From positions 124,001 through 188,000 of the forward strand of contig NZ_DF238908.1 of the NCBI RefSeq assembly GCF_000400995.2: 64,000 nucleotides of DNA. Direction: 5' to 3'. This stretch comes from Acidovorax sp. MR-S7. Lineage in GTDB: Bacteria > Pseudomonadota > Gammaproteobacteria > Burkholderiales > Burkholderiaceae_C. The notes below the pieces were generated by a model, which was not told the DNA's origin, made no database searches, and saw nothing but the letters and a program-made list of their open reading frames with translations. Positions 44,419-52,650 of this stretch are shown piece by piece. The position numbers and the translations under genes were made by a program. Positions within the stretch are counted from its first letter, which is position 1; every line of letters begins with the position of its first letter.

Positions 44419-44448
44419 GAACGAATGAAAACGCGCTTGCTTATGCGC
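44419..44448 (-). promoter_or_regulatory. Sulfur box C, before the sulfurtransferase/thiosulfate permease genes
   Basis: Plus strand GAACGAATGAAAACGCG, then CTTGCTTATGCGC ending at 44448. It matches box D closely and boxes A and B at fixed spacing. It is 68 bp from the sulfurtransferase start at 44351. The left part reaches to within 30 bp of it from the far side of the gap, and the right end overlaps the last codons of the cysteine desulfurase gene (stop at 44441). Confidence 0.65.
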
Positions 44449-46222
44449 CGAATGCCGTTGGCGAAGCCAGTCTGCGCACCACTTCCACCAGCCGGTCGAT
44501 CTCGCCCGCCGTGTTGTAGAACGCCAGCGAGGGCCGCACCGCCGTTTCCACGCCGAAGCGCCGCAGGATGGGCTGGGCGCAGTGGTGGCCGGTGCGCACC
44601 GCGATGCCTTCCTGGTTCAACGCCTGCCCCACCTCGTCGGTGGTGCGCCCCCGCAGCACGAAGCTGAGCACGCTGGCCTTGCCCGGCACGGTGCCGATCA
44701 GGCGCAGGCCGGGGATGGTGGCGAGCTGCTGCATGCCGTAGTCCACCAGCGCGTGTTCGTAGCGGCTGATGGCGTGGATGCCGATGCGCTCCACGTATTC
44801 CAGCGCCGCGCCCAGGCCCACGGCGTCGGCGATGTTGCCGGTGCCGGCCTCGAACTTGTTCGGGATGGGCTGGTACTGGGTTTTCTCGAAGGTCACGTCG
44901 GCGATCATGTTGCCGCCGCCCTGCCACGGGGGCATGGCTTCGAGCACCTCGCGGCGGCCCCAGAGGGCGCCGATGCCTGTGGGCGCAAAGATCTTGTGGC
45001 CAGAGAAGACGAAGAAGTCGGCGCCGAGGTCCTGCACGTCCACGGGCGTGTGAGCGATGGATTGGGCGCCGTCGATCAGCGTGGTGATGCCGCGCGCCTT
45101 GGCATGAGTCACCACCTCTTTGACCGGGACGACGGTGCCGAGCACGTTGGAGACATGGCCGATGGCGACGATCTTCGTGCGGTCGCTCAGCAGCTTTTCG
45201 TATTCGTCGAGGCGGATCTGGCCCTGGTCATCGACGGGGATCACGCGCAGCTTCGCGCCCTTGGCCTGGGCGAGCTGCTGCCAAGGGACGATGTTGGCGT
45301 GGTGCTCCAGGTGGCTGACGATGATCTCTTCGCCCTCGCCCACGTTCTGGCCGCCCCAGCTTTGGGCGACGAGGTTGATGGCCTCTGTCGTGCCGCGCAC
45401 GAAGATGACTTCATGAACATCGGGCGCGTTGATGAAGCGGCGCACCACCTCGCGCGCGTGCTCGTAGGCGTCCGTGGCGCGCGCCGCGAGCACGTGGGCG
45501 GCGCGGTGGATGTTGGAGTTCTCGTGCTCGTAGAAATGCGCGATGCGTTCGATGACCTGCCGGGGCTTGTGCGTGGTGGCGGCGTTGTCGAGCCATATCA
45601 GCGGGTTGCCGTTCACGCGCTCTTGCAGGATGGGGAAGTCGCGGCGCACGGCGTGCACATCGAAGCCTGCCGGGGTCTGGATGAGCGGGCTTTGCTGCAC
45701 TTCGCCTGGGTGCAGGTAGGGGTGCGGCTTGGCCGGGGTGACGTAGCCGCTGGGCAGGCGCACGGCATCGACGAAATAGAACTGCGGCGCGGTGCTGATT
45801 TCAGGCCCTTGCGGCGCGGGTGGCGTGGGCAGACTGGGCACGCCATCGGCCAGGCTCGCCAGGCGCGGCTCGTAGCCGGGCAGCACAGCGAAGGCGTTGT
45901 CGGGCACGCCATTGCCTGCCTGCGCGTGCGGCAGCACCGCGCCCGCGCGGTTGACGAGCGACAGCGATGTGCCGGGGCTGGATGGCAGCAGATTGGTGCC
46001 GGGCACCTGCCCCAGCGGGATCGGCGTGCCCGGCACGTTGGGCGACAGGCCCGAGGGCGCGGCCAGCGGCGAGCCGCCCGGCGCCCAGGTGGTGGGCGGC
46101 TGCGCGCCCTGCACGGGCACGGCAGGCGCATCGCCGGGTAGGCTGCGCAGCAGGCTGGTGGCAAGCTGCGCGAGCGCGGCGGTGTCCAGCGGCGAGGCTG
46201 GAATGGGTGTTGTGACGCTCAA
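44441..46222 (-). CDS. Cysteine desulfurase with long encapsulin-targeting N-terminal extension
   Basis: A 593-residue PLP enzyme of the SufS/CsdA group that releases sulfur from cysteine. Residues about 1-186 are a low-complexity Pro/Gly/Ala-rich extension absent from normal SufS (about 410 residues). It contains three PGT units (VPGT at 63-66, VPGT at 73-76, SPGT at 82-85). The catalytic part has the PLP Lys in FSGHKIFAPTG (Lys410) and the active Cys in RTGHHCAQPIL (Cys548). In characterised Family 2A systems, such an extension directs the enzyme into the encapsulin shell, whose gene lies 12 bp upstream. Last gene of the operon. Confidence 0.95.
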   Translation of the reverse strand: MSVTTPIPASPLDTAALAQLATSLLRSLPGDAPAVPVQGAQPPTTWAPGGSPLAAPSGLSPNVPGTPIPLGQVPGTNLLPSSPGTSLSLVNRAGAVLPHAQAGNGVPDNAFAVLPGYEPRLASLADGVPSLPTPPAPQGPEISTAPQFYFVDAVRLPSGYVTPAKPHPYLHPGEVQQSPLIQTPAGFDVHAVRRDFPILQERVNGNPLIWLDNAATTHKPRQVIERIAHFYEHENSNIHRAAHVLAARATDAYEHAREVVRRFINAPDVHEVIFVRGTTEAINLVAQSWGGQNVGEGEEIIVSHLEHHANIVPWQQLAQAKGAKLRVIPVDDQGQIRLDEYEKLLSDRTKIVAIGHVSNVLGTVVPVKEVVTHAKARGITTLIDGAQSIAHTPVDVQDLGADFFVFSGHKIFAPTGIGALWGRREVLEAMPPWQGGGNMIADVTFEKTQYQPIPNKFEAGTGNIADAVGLGAALEYVERIGIHAISRYEHALVDYGMQQLATIPGLRLIGTVPGKASVLSFVLRGRTTDEVGQALNQEGIAVRTGHHCAQPILRRFGVETAVRPSLAFYNTAGEIDRLVEVVRRLASPTAFGA

Positions 46223-46234
46223 GACGCTTACCCT

Positions 46235-47167
46235 TTACTTGTAGGTATCGAGCACCGAGTAGTCGTGGTACCGGTCGATGCGCACGTCCTCCAGCACCGC
46301 CAACGCATCGGGCGTGAGCACGGCCAGCGAGCAGTACAGCGAGATCAGGTACGAGCTGATCGCCTGGTCGTTGATACCCATGAAGCGCACCGACAGCCCC
46401 GGGCTTTGCTCGCCCGGCAGCCCCGGCTGGAACAGGCCGACGACGCCCTGGCGCCGGTCGCCCACGCGCAGCAGGATGATGCTGCTCTTGCCGTCGGCCA
46501 CGGGAATCTTGTCCGAGGGGATCAGCGGCACGCCGCGCCAGGTGATGAACTGCGAGCCGAACAGGCTGACCGTGGGCGGCGGCGTGCCCCGGCGCGTGGC
46601 TTCGCGGCCGAAGGCGGCGATGGTGAGCGGGTGGGCCAGGAAGAAGGCGGGCTCCTTCCACACCTTGGTCAGCAGTTCGTCCAGGTCGTCGGGCGTGGGC
46701 GCGCCGCTGTCGTTCAGGGGAAGGATGCGCTGCTCGTCCGTCACCTGCGCCAGCAGGCCGTAGCCCGCGTTGTTGATGAGCTCGCTCTCCTGGTTCTCCT
46801 TGATGGTCTCGATGGTCAGGCGCAACTGCTCCTTGATCTGGTCGTGCGGGCTGCTGTAGAGGTCGGAGATGCGCGTGTGCACGTCGAGCACCGTGGACAC
46901 GGCGTTCAGGAAGTACTCGCGCGGCGCCTCGTCGTAATCGACGAAGGTGCGCGGCAACTGGTTCTCGAACTGCTTCGATGTGCAGGTGACCTTGATGTCC
47001 TCGGGGTTCTTGACCTGGTTGACGCGGTAGATGCCCGCCTCCACCGGCACCCATTGCAGCAGGTGGGTGAGCCAGCGCGGCGTGATGGTTGATAGCTGGG
47101 GCGCGGTCTTGGTGGCGTTGGCCAACTGGCGGGCGGCGTTGTCGCCCAGGGTGTGGAGAGTCGTCAT
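46235..47167 (-). CDS. Family 2A encapsulin shell protein (SrpI-like)
   Basis: A 310-residue HK97-fold shell protein that self-assembles into a protein nanocompartment. It has the Family 2A pattern: an N-terminal arm (TLGDNAARQLANATKTAPQL), PRWLTHLLQWVPVEAGIYRVNQ, LPRTFVDYDEAPREYFLNAV, and a C-terminal domain with TWRGVPLIPSDKIPV and GLSVRFMGINDQAISSYLIS (parts). It lacks the cyclic-nucleotide-binding insertion of Family 2B and any phage structural neighbours. The start overlaps the serine acetyltransferase stop (ATGA). The desulfurase cargo follows 12 bp later. Function inferred from homologous systems: enclosing cysteine desulfurase under sulfur starvation. Confidence 0.95.
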   Translation of the reverse strand: MTTLHTLGDNAARQLANATKTAPQLSTITPRWLTHLLQWVPVEAGIYRVNQVKNPEDIKVTCTSKQFENQLPRTFVDYDEAPREYFLNAVSTVLDVHTRISDLYSSPHDQIKEQLRLTIETIKENQESELINNAGYGLLAQVTDEQRILPLNDSGAPTPDDLDELLTKVWKEPAFFLAHPLTIAAFGREATRRGTPPPTVSLFGSQFITWRGVPLIPSDKIPVADGKSSIILLRVGDRRQGVVGLFQPGLPGEQSPGLSVRFMGINDQAISSYLISLYCSLAVLTPDALAVLEDVRIDRYHDYSVLDTYK

Positions 47168-48090
47168 TGCAATGCAGCTTCTGGCTGGGGTTGAGGGAAA
47201 GTGGGGGAATGGGTGGCTTGCTGCACCGTGGCCTGCGTGACGTGGGCGCCGGGCGGCACGTCCTCGGTCACCCAGACGTTGCCGCCGATGACCGCGCCGT
47301 GGCCGATGGTCACGAGCCCGAGGATGGTGGCGCCCGCGTAGATGACCACGTCGTCCTGCACGATGGGGTGGCGCGGCCAGCCCTTTTGCAGGTGGCCCTG
47401 GGCATCGCGCGGAAAGCGCTTGGCGCCCAGCGTCACCGCCTGGTAGATGCGCACGTTGCGGCCCAGCACGGCCGTCTCGCCGATCACGACGCCGGTGCCG
47501 TGGTCGATGAAGCAGCCTTCGCCGATGCGCGCGCCGGGGTGGATGTCGATGCCCGTCTGGCCATGCGCCAGCTCGGCGGCGATGCGCGCGAGCAGCGGCA
47601 GCTCCAGCGCGTAGAGCGTGTGGGCGATGCGGTGGTGGATCAGCGCGAGCACGCCGGGGTAGCTCAGCACCACCTCGTCCACGCTCTGCGCGGCCGGGTC
47701 GCCGTGGAAGGCGGCCAGCACGTCCTCGTCGAGCTGCTGGCGCAGGGCGGGCAATGCCTCGCTGAAGGCGCGCACGGCCTGGGCGGCGCGCTCGTCCACG
47801 TCGCCGCCATTGCGGCGGTAGCGCAGCTCGATGCGCGCCTGCGCCAGCAGCGCCTGCAAGGCGGCGTCCAGTGTGTGGGCGATGTAGAAATCCTCGCCCG
47901 CCTGGCGCAGGTCGGGCGGTCCCAGGCGCAGCGGGTACAGCACGCCCTTGAGCGCATCGACGGCGCGGGCCACCGCGTCGCGCGAGGGAAACTCGCGGTG
48001 CGTGGTGTCGGTGCGGCCCTGCTGGGTGCGCCACTGTTCGCGCACCTCGCGCAGCGCGGCCACGATGTGGGGGATGGGAAAGTCGCTCAT
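47164..48090 (-). CDS. Serine O-acetyltransferase (EpsC/SrpH type)
   Basis: Makes O-acetylserine, the carbon skeleton for cysteine. The 308-residue protein has an N-terminal helical region and a left-handed beta-helix of hexapeptide repeats: IDIHPGARIGEGCFIDHGTG, GETAVLGRNVRIYQAVTLGA, VIYAGATILGLVTIGHGAV (parts). This longer EpsC type is the one normally found in encapsulin operons. It is coupled to the shell gene by a 4-bp overlap. It supplies the precursor for the cysteine that the caged desulfurase would consume. Confidence 0.94.
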   Translation of the reverse strand: MSDFPIPHIVAALREVREQWRTQQGRTDTTHREFPSRDAVARAVDALKGVLYPLRLGPPDLRQAGEDFYIAHTLDAALQALLAQARIELRYRRNGGDVDERAAQAVRAFSEALPALRQQLDEDVLAAFHGDPAAQSVDEVVLSYPGVLALIHHRIAHTLYALELPLLARIAAELAHGQTGIDIHPGARIGEGCFIDHGTGVVIGETAVLGRNVRIYQAVTLGAKRFPRDAQGHLQKGWPRHPIVQDDVVIYAGATILGLVTIGHGAVIGGNVWVTEDVPPGAHVTQATVQQATHSPTFPQPQPEAALQ

Positions 48091-48104
48091 GGTGTTTAAG
48101 GTCG

Positions 48105-48151
48105 AATCAGCCCGCAGCGCTTGCTGGACAAGCGCTGGCAGCTATCGTTTT
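48105..48151 (-). repeat. Intergenic repeat R9 inside the encapsulin operon
   Basis: Plus strand AATCAGCCCGCAGCGCTTGC, then TGGACAAGCGCTGGCAGCTATC. Arms CAGCGCTTG and CAAGCGCTG pair perfectly over 9 bp around CTGGA. Between the rhodanese and serine acetyltransferase genes. Confidence 0.9.
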
Positions 48152-48161
48152 AGAAGTCAGT

Positions 48162-48614
48162 TCAGTCTTGAATCCACGGCAGGCCGTGGAAGCGCCAGCC
48201 GTTGAATCGCCCGCGCTGCTGCGTGTCGTCGAGGTCGCCCTCGAAGCCCTCGCCCACGTTGAGCACGTTGGCCAGCCCCGCCTTGGCCGCCTCCTGCGCG
48301 GCCAGGGCCGAGCGCTTGCCGCTGCGGCAGATGAGCAGCACGGTGACGGGCTGCGGCTGCTTGGCGATCAGCGCGCCCAGCTCGCGCACGAAGCGCGGAT
48401 TGCGCGCCAGCGCCGTGCCGGTGGCCCAGGGTACGTGGGCGCTGCCAGGCACGTGGCCGACGAACTTGCGCTCCTCCGCGGTGCGCACGTCCACGAGCAG
48501 CGCCCGTCCTTCGCGCACGAGCTGCCACGCCTGTCGCGGCGGGAGAGTGCCGCCGTCGGCGGTGGCGCGGGCTGCGGCCTGCTGCAGCACGGGGAGAAGC
48601 GAAAGATCGGTCAT
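48162..48614 (-). CDS. Rhodanese-like sulfurtransferase of the encapsulin operon
   Basis: 150 residues, single rhodanese domain with LLVDVRTAEERKFVGHVPGS and the active loop CRSGKRS (Cys96), ending in a GFEGDLDDTQQRG-type region common to rhodaneses in these operons. It accepts or donates sulfane sulfur. ATG at 48614 was chosen over TTG at 48632. First gene of the operon, with box D 60 bp upstream. Confidence 0.93.
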   Translation of the reverse strand: MTDLSLLPVLQQAAARATADGGTLPPRQAWQLVREGRALLVDVRTAEERKFVGHVPGSAHVPWATGTALARNPRFVRELGALIAKQPQPVTVLLICRSGKRSALAAQEAAKAGLANVLNVGEGFEGDLDDTQQRGRFNGWRFHGLPWIQD

Positions 48615-48673
48615 GGCTGGTGCATCGGTCAACGGTGGCGATGCGCCATGGTGCGCCGGCCCGGCGCGCGCGC

Positions 48674-48703
48674 GAACGAATACGAAAGAGCTTGCTTATG
48701 CGC
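48674..48703 (-). promoter_or_regulatory. Sulfur box D, before the encapsulin operon
   Basis: Plus strand GAACGAATACGAAAGAG, then CTTGCTTATGCGC ending at 48703. It shares GAACGAAT and CTTGCTTATGCGC exactly with box C at the same spacing. It is 60 bp from the rhodanese start. Confidence 0.65.
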
Positions 48704-48723
48704 GAAACGAGGAAGGGCGCGGC

Positions 48724-49653
48724 TCACGCCCGCTCCTGCAGCGCCTGGCGCACCGCGTCGGCGGTGAGCGTGGGCACGAAGCTCTCGATGAAGGCGTAGG
48801 CATAGCCGCGCAGCCATGCGCCGCGCCGCAGCGCCAGGCGCGTGAGGTTGACCTCGAACAGGTGCCGCGCGTCGATGGCGCGCAGGTGCCGGTCGCGCTC
48901 GGCGTCGAAGGCGATGGAGGCGATCACGCCCACGCCCATGCCCAGCTCCACGTAGGTCTTGATGACGTCGGCGTCCATGGCGGTGAGCACGATGTCGGGT
49001 GCCAGGCCCGCGCCGGCGAAGGCCTCGTCGATGTGCGCGCGTCCGGTGTAGCCGGTGTCGTAGGTGATGACGGGGTGGCGCGCCAGCGCCTGCAGCGTCA
49101 CCGGCCCGCTTTCCTGCAGCAGCGGGTGGCCCGGCGGCACCACGACGCTGTGCGACCAGCGGTAGCACGGCAGCGTGACGAGCCGCTCGTAGCCGGCCAG
49201 CGCCTCGGTGGCCACGCCGATGTCGGCCTCGCCCGACAGCAGCATCTCGGCCACCTGGCGCGGCGAGCCCTGGTGCAGGTGCAGCGAGACCTGCGGGTAC
49301 AGCGCGCGGAAGTCGCGCACCACCTGCGGCAGCGCGTAGCGCGCCTGCGAGTGCGTGGCCGCCACGGACAGGCGCCCGCGCTCGCTGGCGGTGAAGTCCG
49401 CGCCCGCGCGGCGCAGGTTCTCGGCCTCCAGCAGCAGGCGCTCGACGATGGGCAGCAGCGCCTCTCCCGGCGGCGTGAGCCCGGTGAGGCGCTTGCCCGC
49501 GCGCATGAAGATCTCCACGCCCAGCTCGTCCTCCAGCTCGCGGATCTGGCGGCTGACGCCGGGCTGCGAGGTGTAGAGCATGGTCGCCACCTCGGTCAGG
49601 TTGAAGCCGCGCCGCGCCGTCTCGCGCACCGAGCGCAGTTGCTGGAAATTCAT
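48724..49653 (-). CDS. CysB-family LysR regulator of sulfur metabolism
   Basis: 309 residues. The N-terminus is diagnostic for the CysB/Cbl/SsuR group: MNFQQLRSVRETARRGFNLT, EVATMLYTSQPGVSRQIREL and IFMRAGKRLTGLT. The effector domain follows (TYDTGYTGRAHIDEAFAGAG). CysB and SsuR activate sulfur-starvation genes and sense sulfate, APS or O-acetylserine. Lying between the encapsulin and ssu operons, it is the best candidate to bind boxes A-D. Which family member (CysB or SsuR) cannot be decided from this sequence. Confidence 0.93.
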   Translation of the reverse strand: MNFQQLRSVRETARRGFNLTEVATMLYTSQPGVSRQIRELEDELGVEIFMRAGKRLTGLTPPGEALLPIVERLLLEAENLRRAGADFTASERGRLSVAATHSQARYALPQVVRDFRALYPQVSLHLHQGSPRQVAEMLLSGEADIGVATEALAGYERLVTLPCYRWSHSVVVPPGHPLLQESGPVTLQALARHPVITYDTGYTGRAHIDEAFAGAGLAPDIVLTAMDADVIKTYVELGMGVGVIASIAFDAERDRHLRAIDARHLFEVNLTRLALRRGAWLRGYAYAFIESFVPTLTADAVRQALQERA

Positions 49654-49666
49654 GGATTGCTATGGG

Positions 49667-49719
49667 TTCGATAGCTCCTGGCGCTTGCCCCGCAGGCGCT
49701 GGAGCCGTTTTTCTATTGA
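49667..49719 (+). repeat. Intergenic repeat R10
   Basis: TTCGATAGCTCCTGGCGCTT, spacer, CAGGCGCTGGAGCCGTTTTTC. Between the CysB-family gene and ssuF; the T-rich end lies about 8 bp beyond the ssuF stop. Confidence 0.8.
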
Positions 49720-49726
49720 ATGGCGC

Positions 49727-49942
49727 TCAGAGCTTGGCGATGGAGACTTCGGTGGACTTGACGAGCGCCACGACGTCGGAGCCCACGGCCAGGCCCAGGT
49801 CGTCCACCGAGCGCGTGGTGATGACCGAGGTGACGATGCCCCAGGGCGTCTCCACGTCGACCTCGGAGACGACGTCGCCGCGGATGATTTCGCGCACCTG
49901 GCCCTTGAACTGGTTGCGCACGTTGATGGCTTGGATGGACAT
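49727..49942 (-). CDS. ssuF: Molbindin-like single-TOBE protein SsuF
   Basis: A 71-residue protein consisting of one TOBE domain (IQAINVRNQFKGQVREIIRG, DVVSEVDVETPWGIVTSVIT). Molbindins bind molybdate or similar oxyanions. The ssu operon of pseudomonads ends with a protein of this kind, SsuF, needed for sulfonate or sulfate-ester use. Its own ribosome site is AGGAGAAAACC. Last gene of the ssu operon, 42 bp after ssuB. Confidence 0.88.
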   Translation of the reverse strand: MSIQAINVRNQFKGQVREIIRGDVVSEVDVETPWGIVTSVITTRSVDDLGLAVGSDVVALVKSTEVSIAKL

Positions 49943-49984
49943 GGTTTTCTCCTGTGAAAAGTCCGGGGGGAGGGGTGAAGGAAA

Positions 49985-50788
49985 TCAGATGGCCCAGCGC
50001 AGGGCCAATGCGGGCAGGCCGCGCCAGCCGCCGTCGTCCTGCGCCTCCTCGGCGCCGGGCTTTTGCAGCACGCGGTCGAGGATGCGTTTCTCGATGGCGG
50101 CGAACTGCGCATCGCCCTGCGAACGCGGGCGCGCGAGGGCGATGCGCTCGTCCAGCGCGATGCGCCCGTCCTCGATGAGCACCACGCGGTCGGCCAGGGC
50201 CACGGCCTCCTGCACGTCGTGCGTGACCAGCAGCGCGGTGAAGCGGCGCTGCTGCCACAGCCCTTCTATGAGGCGGTGCATCTCAATGCGCGTGAGCGCG
50301 TCCAGCGCGCCCAGCGGCTCGTCGAGCAGCAGCAGGCGCGGCTGGTGCACCAGCGCGCGCGCCAGGGCCACGCGCTGGCGCTGGCCGCCCGACAGGCGCG
50401 CGGGCCATTCGCCGGCGCGGTCGGCCAGCCCCACCTGGGCCAGCACCTCCAGGGCACGCGCGCGCTGGTCCCTGGGCAGGCCCAGCGTCACGTTGTCCAG
50501 CACGCGGCGCCAGGGCAGCAGGCGCGCGTCCTGGAACATGATGCGGGTGTCGCCGTGCAGGCCGTGCACGGGCCGGCCGTCGACGGCGAGGCTGCCCTCG
50601 CTCGCCTCCTCCAGGCCCGCGACGAGGCGCAGCAGCGTGCTCTTGCCGCAGCCGCTGCGGCCCACGATGGCGATGAACTCGCCGGGTTCGATGGCAAGCT
50701 GCGCATGGCGCAGCACCTCGCGCGCGCCGTAGCGCTTGGTGAGCTGGCGGATCTCGAGCTGCACACCGCCGGTGGTGTCCTGCGCCAT
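49985..50788 (-). CDS. ssuB: Alkanesulfonate ABC transporter ATPase
   Basis: 267 residues with Walker [13 protein letters not shown]-loop [10 protein letters not shown], signature [11 protein letters not shown], Walker [16 protein letters not shown] and the H-loop VTHDVQEAV. The start at 50788 follows the stop of the second ssuA gene by 1 bp. It powers sulfonate import with SsuA and SsuC. Confidence 0.93.
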   Translation of the reverse strand: MAQDTTGGVQLEIRQLTKRYGAREVLRHAQLAIEPGEFIAIVGRSGCGKSTLLRLVAGLEEASEGSLAVDGRPVHGLHGDTRIMFQDARLLPWRRVLDNVTLGLPRDQRARALEVLAQVGLADRAGEWPARLSGGQRQRVALARALVHQPRLLLLDEPLGALDALTRIEMHRLIEGLWQQRRFTALLVTHDVQEAVALADRVVLIEDGRIALDERIALARPRSQGDAQFAAIEKRILDRVLQKPGAEEAQDDGGWRGLPALALRWAI

Positions 50789-50789
50789 C

Positions 50790-51749
50790 TCACGCTCCCG
50801 GCTTGAACAGGGGTGCGTCGAGCGCATCGACGCGCCGCGGCAGCAGCTTCTCGGCCAGGAAGGCGTCGGCGATCTTCTGCTGCTCGCCCAGGACCTCGGG
50901 CACCACGGGGCGCACGGCGTAGCTGCGCCGGCCGTTGGCCTGCTCGATGGTGGCGGCGTCCAGGCCCCACACGGGTGCGAGCAGCTGCGCGGCCTCGCGC
51001 GGGTGCTGCTTGACCCAGCGGCCGGTCTTCTCCAGCTCGGCGTAGATGGTGCGCAGCACGTCGGGCCGCGCCTGGGCGTAGCGCGTGCTGGCAAGGTAGT
51101 AGCGCTGGTACGAGGCGATGCCCGTGCCGTCGGCCAGCACGCGCGCGCCGGCCTGGCGCTGCGCGGCGGAGAGGAACGGGTCCCACACCACCCAGGCGTC
51201 GATGGCGCCGCGCTCGAAAGCGGCGCGGCCGTCGGCGGGCGTCAGGTAGGCGGGCTGGATGTCGGCGAACGACAGGCCGGCCTTGTCCAGCGCGGCGATC
51301 AGCAGGTAGTGCGCGCCTGCGGCCTTGGCGAAGCCCACCTTCCTGCCCTTGAGGTCGGCGACGCTCCTGAGCGGGGAGTCGGGCTTGACCAGGATGGCCT
51401 GCGCCGAGGGCGACGGCGCTTCCTGCGCGACGAAGGTCAGCCTGGCGCCCGCGGCCTGCGCGAACACGGGCACGGTGTCGGCCACGTCGGCGCTGAAGTC
51501 CAGGTTGTCGAGGTTGAGCGCCTCCAGGAGCGGCAGGCCGCTGGTGAACTCGTGCCACGCGGGCTGCACGCCCAGCGGGGCGAGCTGCTTTTCCAGCGTG
51601 CCCTGTGCCTTGAGCACGGCGATGAGGGTGGACGACTTCTGGTAGCCGATGCGCACGGTGGCGGCGCCTTGGGCATGCGCGAGGCCGCCCGCGGCGAGCG
51701 CCGCGAGGCCCGCCAGCGCATGGCGGCGCGAGAAAGCGGTGGTGGTCAT
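50790..51749 (-). CDS. Sulfonate-binding protein, second SsuA paralogue
   Basis: A 319-residue periplasmic protein with a signal ([20 protein letters not shown], cut at AHA-QG). Mature motifs are [39 protein letters not shown] and [20 protein letters not shown], as in SsuA. It is closely parallel in pattern to the ssuA gene at 53959 but clearly diverged, so it probably widens the substrate range. Sits between ssuC and ssuB, an insertion into the common ssu gene order. Confidence 0.92.
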   Translation of the reverse strand: MTTTAFSRRHALAGLAALAAGGLAHAQGAATVRIGYQKSSTLIAVLKAQGTLEKQLAPLGVQPAWHEFTSGLPLLEALNLDNLDFSADVADTVPVFAQAAGARLTFVAQEAPSPSAQAILVKPDSPLRSVADLKGRKVGFAKAAGAHYLLIAALDKAGLSFADIQPAYLTPADGRAAFERGAIDAWVVWDPFLSAAQRQAGARVLADGTGIASYQRYYLASTRYAQARPDVLRTIYAELEKTGRWVKQHPREAAQLLAPVWGLDAATIEQANGRRSYAVRPVVPEVLGEQQKIADAFLAEKLLPRRVDALDAPLFKPGA

Positions 51750-51777
51750 GGAATGAGCCTTTGGAATGTGGAGGGGG

Positions 51778-52638
51778 TCACGTCTTCTGGTAGCCGGGAT
51801 GCCAGCGCAGCCACCACTGTTCGAGGGCGCGCGCGAACACGTCGGCCAGCTTGCCGAGCAGCGCGTAGAGCAGGATGCCCACGAGCACTATGTCGGTCTG
51901 CAGGAACTCGCGCGCGTTCATGGTCAGGTAGCCGATGCCCGACTGCGCGGAGATGGTCTCGGCCACGATCAGGATCACCCACATCAGGCCCAGCGAGAAG
52001 CGCAGGCCCACGAGGATGGACGAGAGAGCGCCGGGCAGGACGACGTCGCGGTAGAGCTGCCAGCGCGTGAGGCCGTAGGTGCGGCCCATCTCGATCAGCG
52101 CCGGGTCCACGTTGCGGATGCCGTGGAAGGTGTTCAGGTACACGGGGAAGAACACCGAGACGGCGATCAGGAACAGCTTGGCCGATTCGTCGATGCCGAA
52201 CCACAGGATCACCAGCGGGATCAGCGCGAGCGCCGGGATGTTGCGCACCATCTGGATGGAGGAATCCAGCAGCGTCTCGGCCCAGCGCAGCGAGCCCGTG
52301 AGCAGGCCCAGCAGCAGCCCGAGCCCGCCGCCGATGGCCAGGCCCGCCAGGGCCCGGCCGGCGCTCACCTTCACGTGCGTCCACAGCTCGCCCGAGGCGG
52401 TCAGCTCCCACGCGGCACGCACCACGGCCGAGGGTGCGGGCAGCACGCGCGTGGACAGCCAGCCCAGCGACGAGGCCGCCTGCCACACGGCGACGAGCAC
52501 CAGCGGCACGAGCCACGGCACGAGGCGCCGGCCCACGCCGGCGGCAAACGCGGCCAGGCCCGCGAGCGCGCCCGGCTCCTGCGGCGCCGCGACGGCGGCG
52601 GCCGCGCCGGTGTCGAGTTCGCGAAGGGCGTGTGTCAT
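51778..52638 (-). CDS. ssuC: Alkanesulfonate ABC transporter permease
   Basis: 286 residues, about six membrane segments after a 40-residue N-terminal tail. The SsuC pattern RVLPAPSAVVRAAWELTASG, NIPALALIPLVILWFGIDES and the ATPase loop MGRTYGLTRWQLYRDVVLPG are present. It follows ssuD by 12 bp on the minus strand. Confidence 0.94.
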   Translation of the reverse strand: MTHALRELDTGAAAAVAAPQEPGALAGLAAFAAGVGRRLVPWLVPLVLVAVWQAASSLGWLSTRVLPAPSAVVRAAWELTASGELWTHVKVSAGRALAGLAIGGGLGLLLGLLTGSLRWAETLLDSSIQMVRNIPALALIPLVILWFGIDESAKLFLIAVSVFFPVYLNTFHGIRNVDPALIEMGRTYGLTRWQLYRDVVLPGALSSILVGLRFSLGLMWVILIVAETISAQSGIGYLTMNAREFLQTDIVLVGILLYALLGKLADVFARALEQWWLRWHPGYQKT

Positions 52639-52650
52639 GGCCGCCCTCCT

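Noticed and set aside
47083-47100. GATAGCTG resembling the start of the family repeat
   Set aside because: It lies inside the conserved N-terminus of the encapsulin gene (PQLSTI) and is not followed by the CAGCGCTT arms, so it is coincidence.
44441-47167. Encapsulin as a remnant of a prophage capsid
   Set aside because: HK97 fold is shared with phage capsids, but there is no portal, terminase, protease or tail gene; the neighbours are sulfur enzymes and the cargo enzyme has a matching extension.
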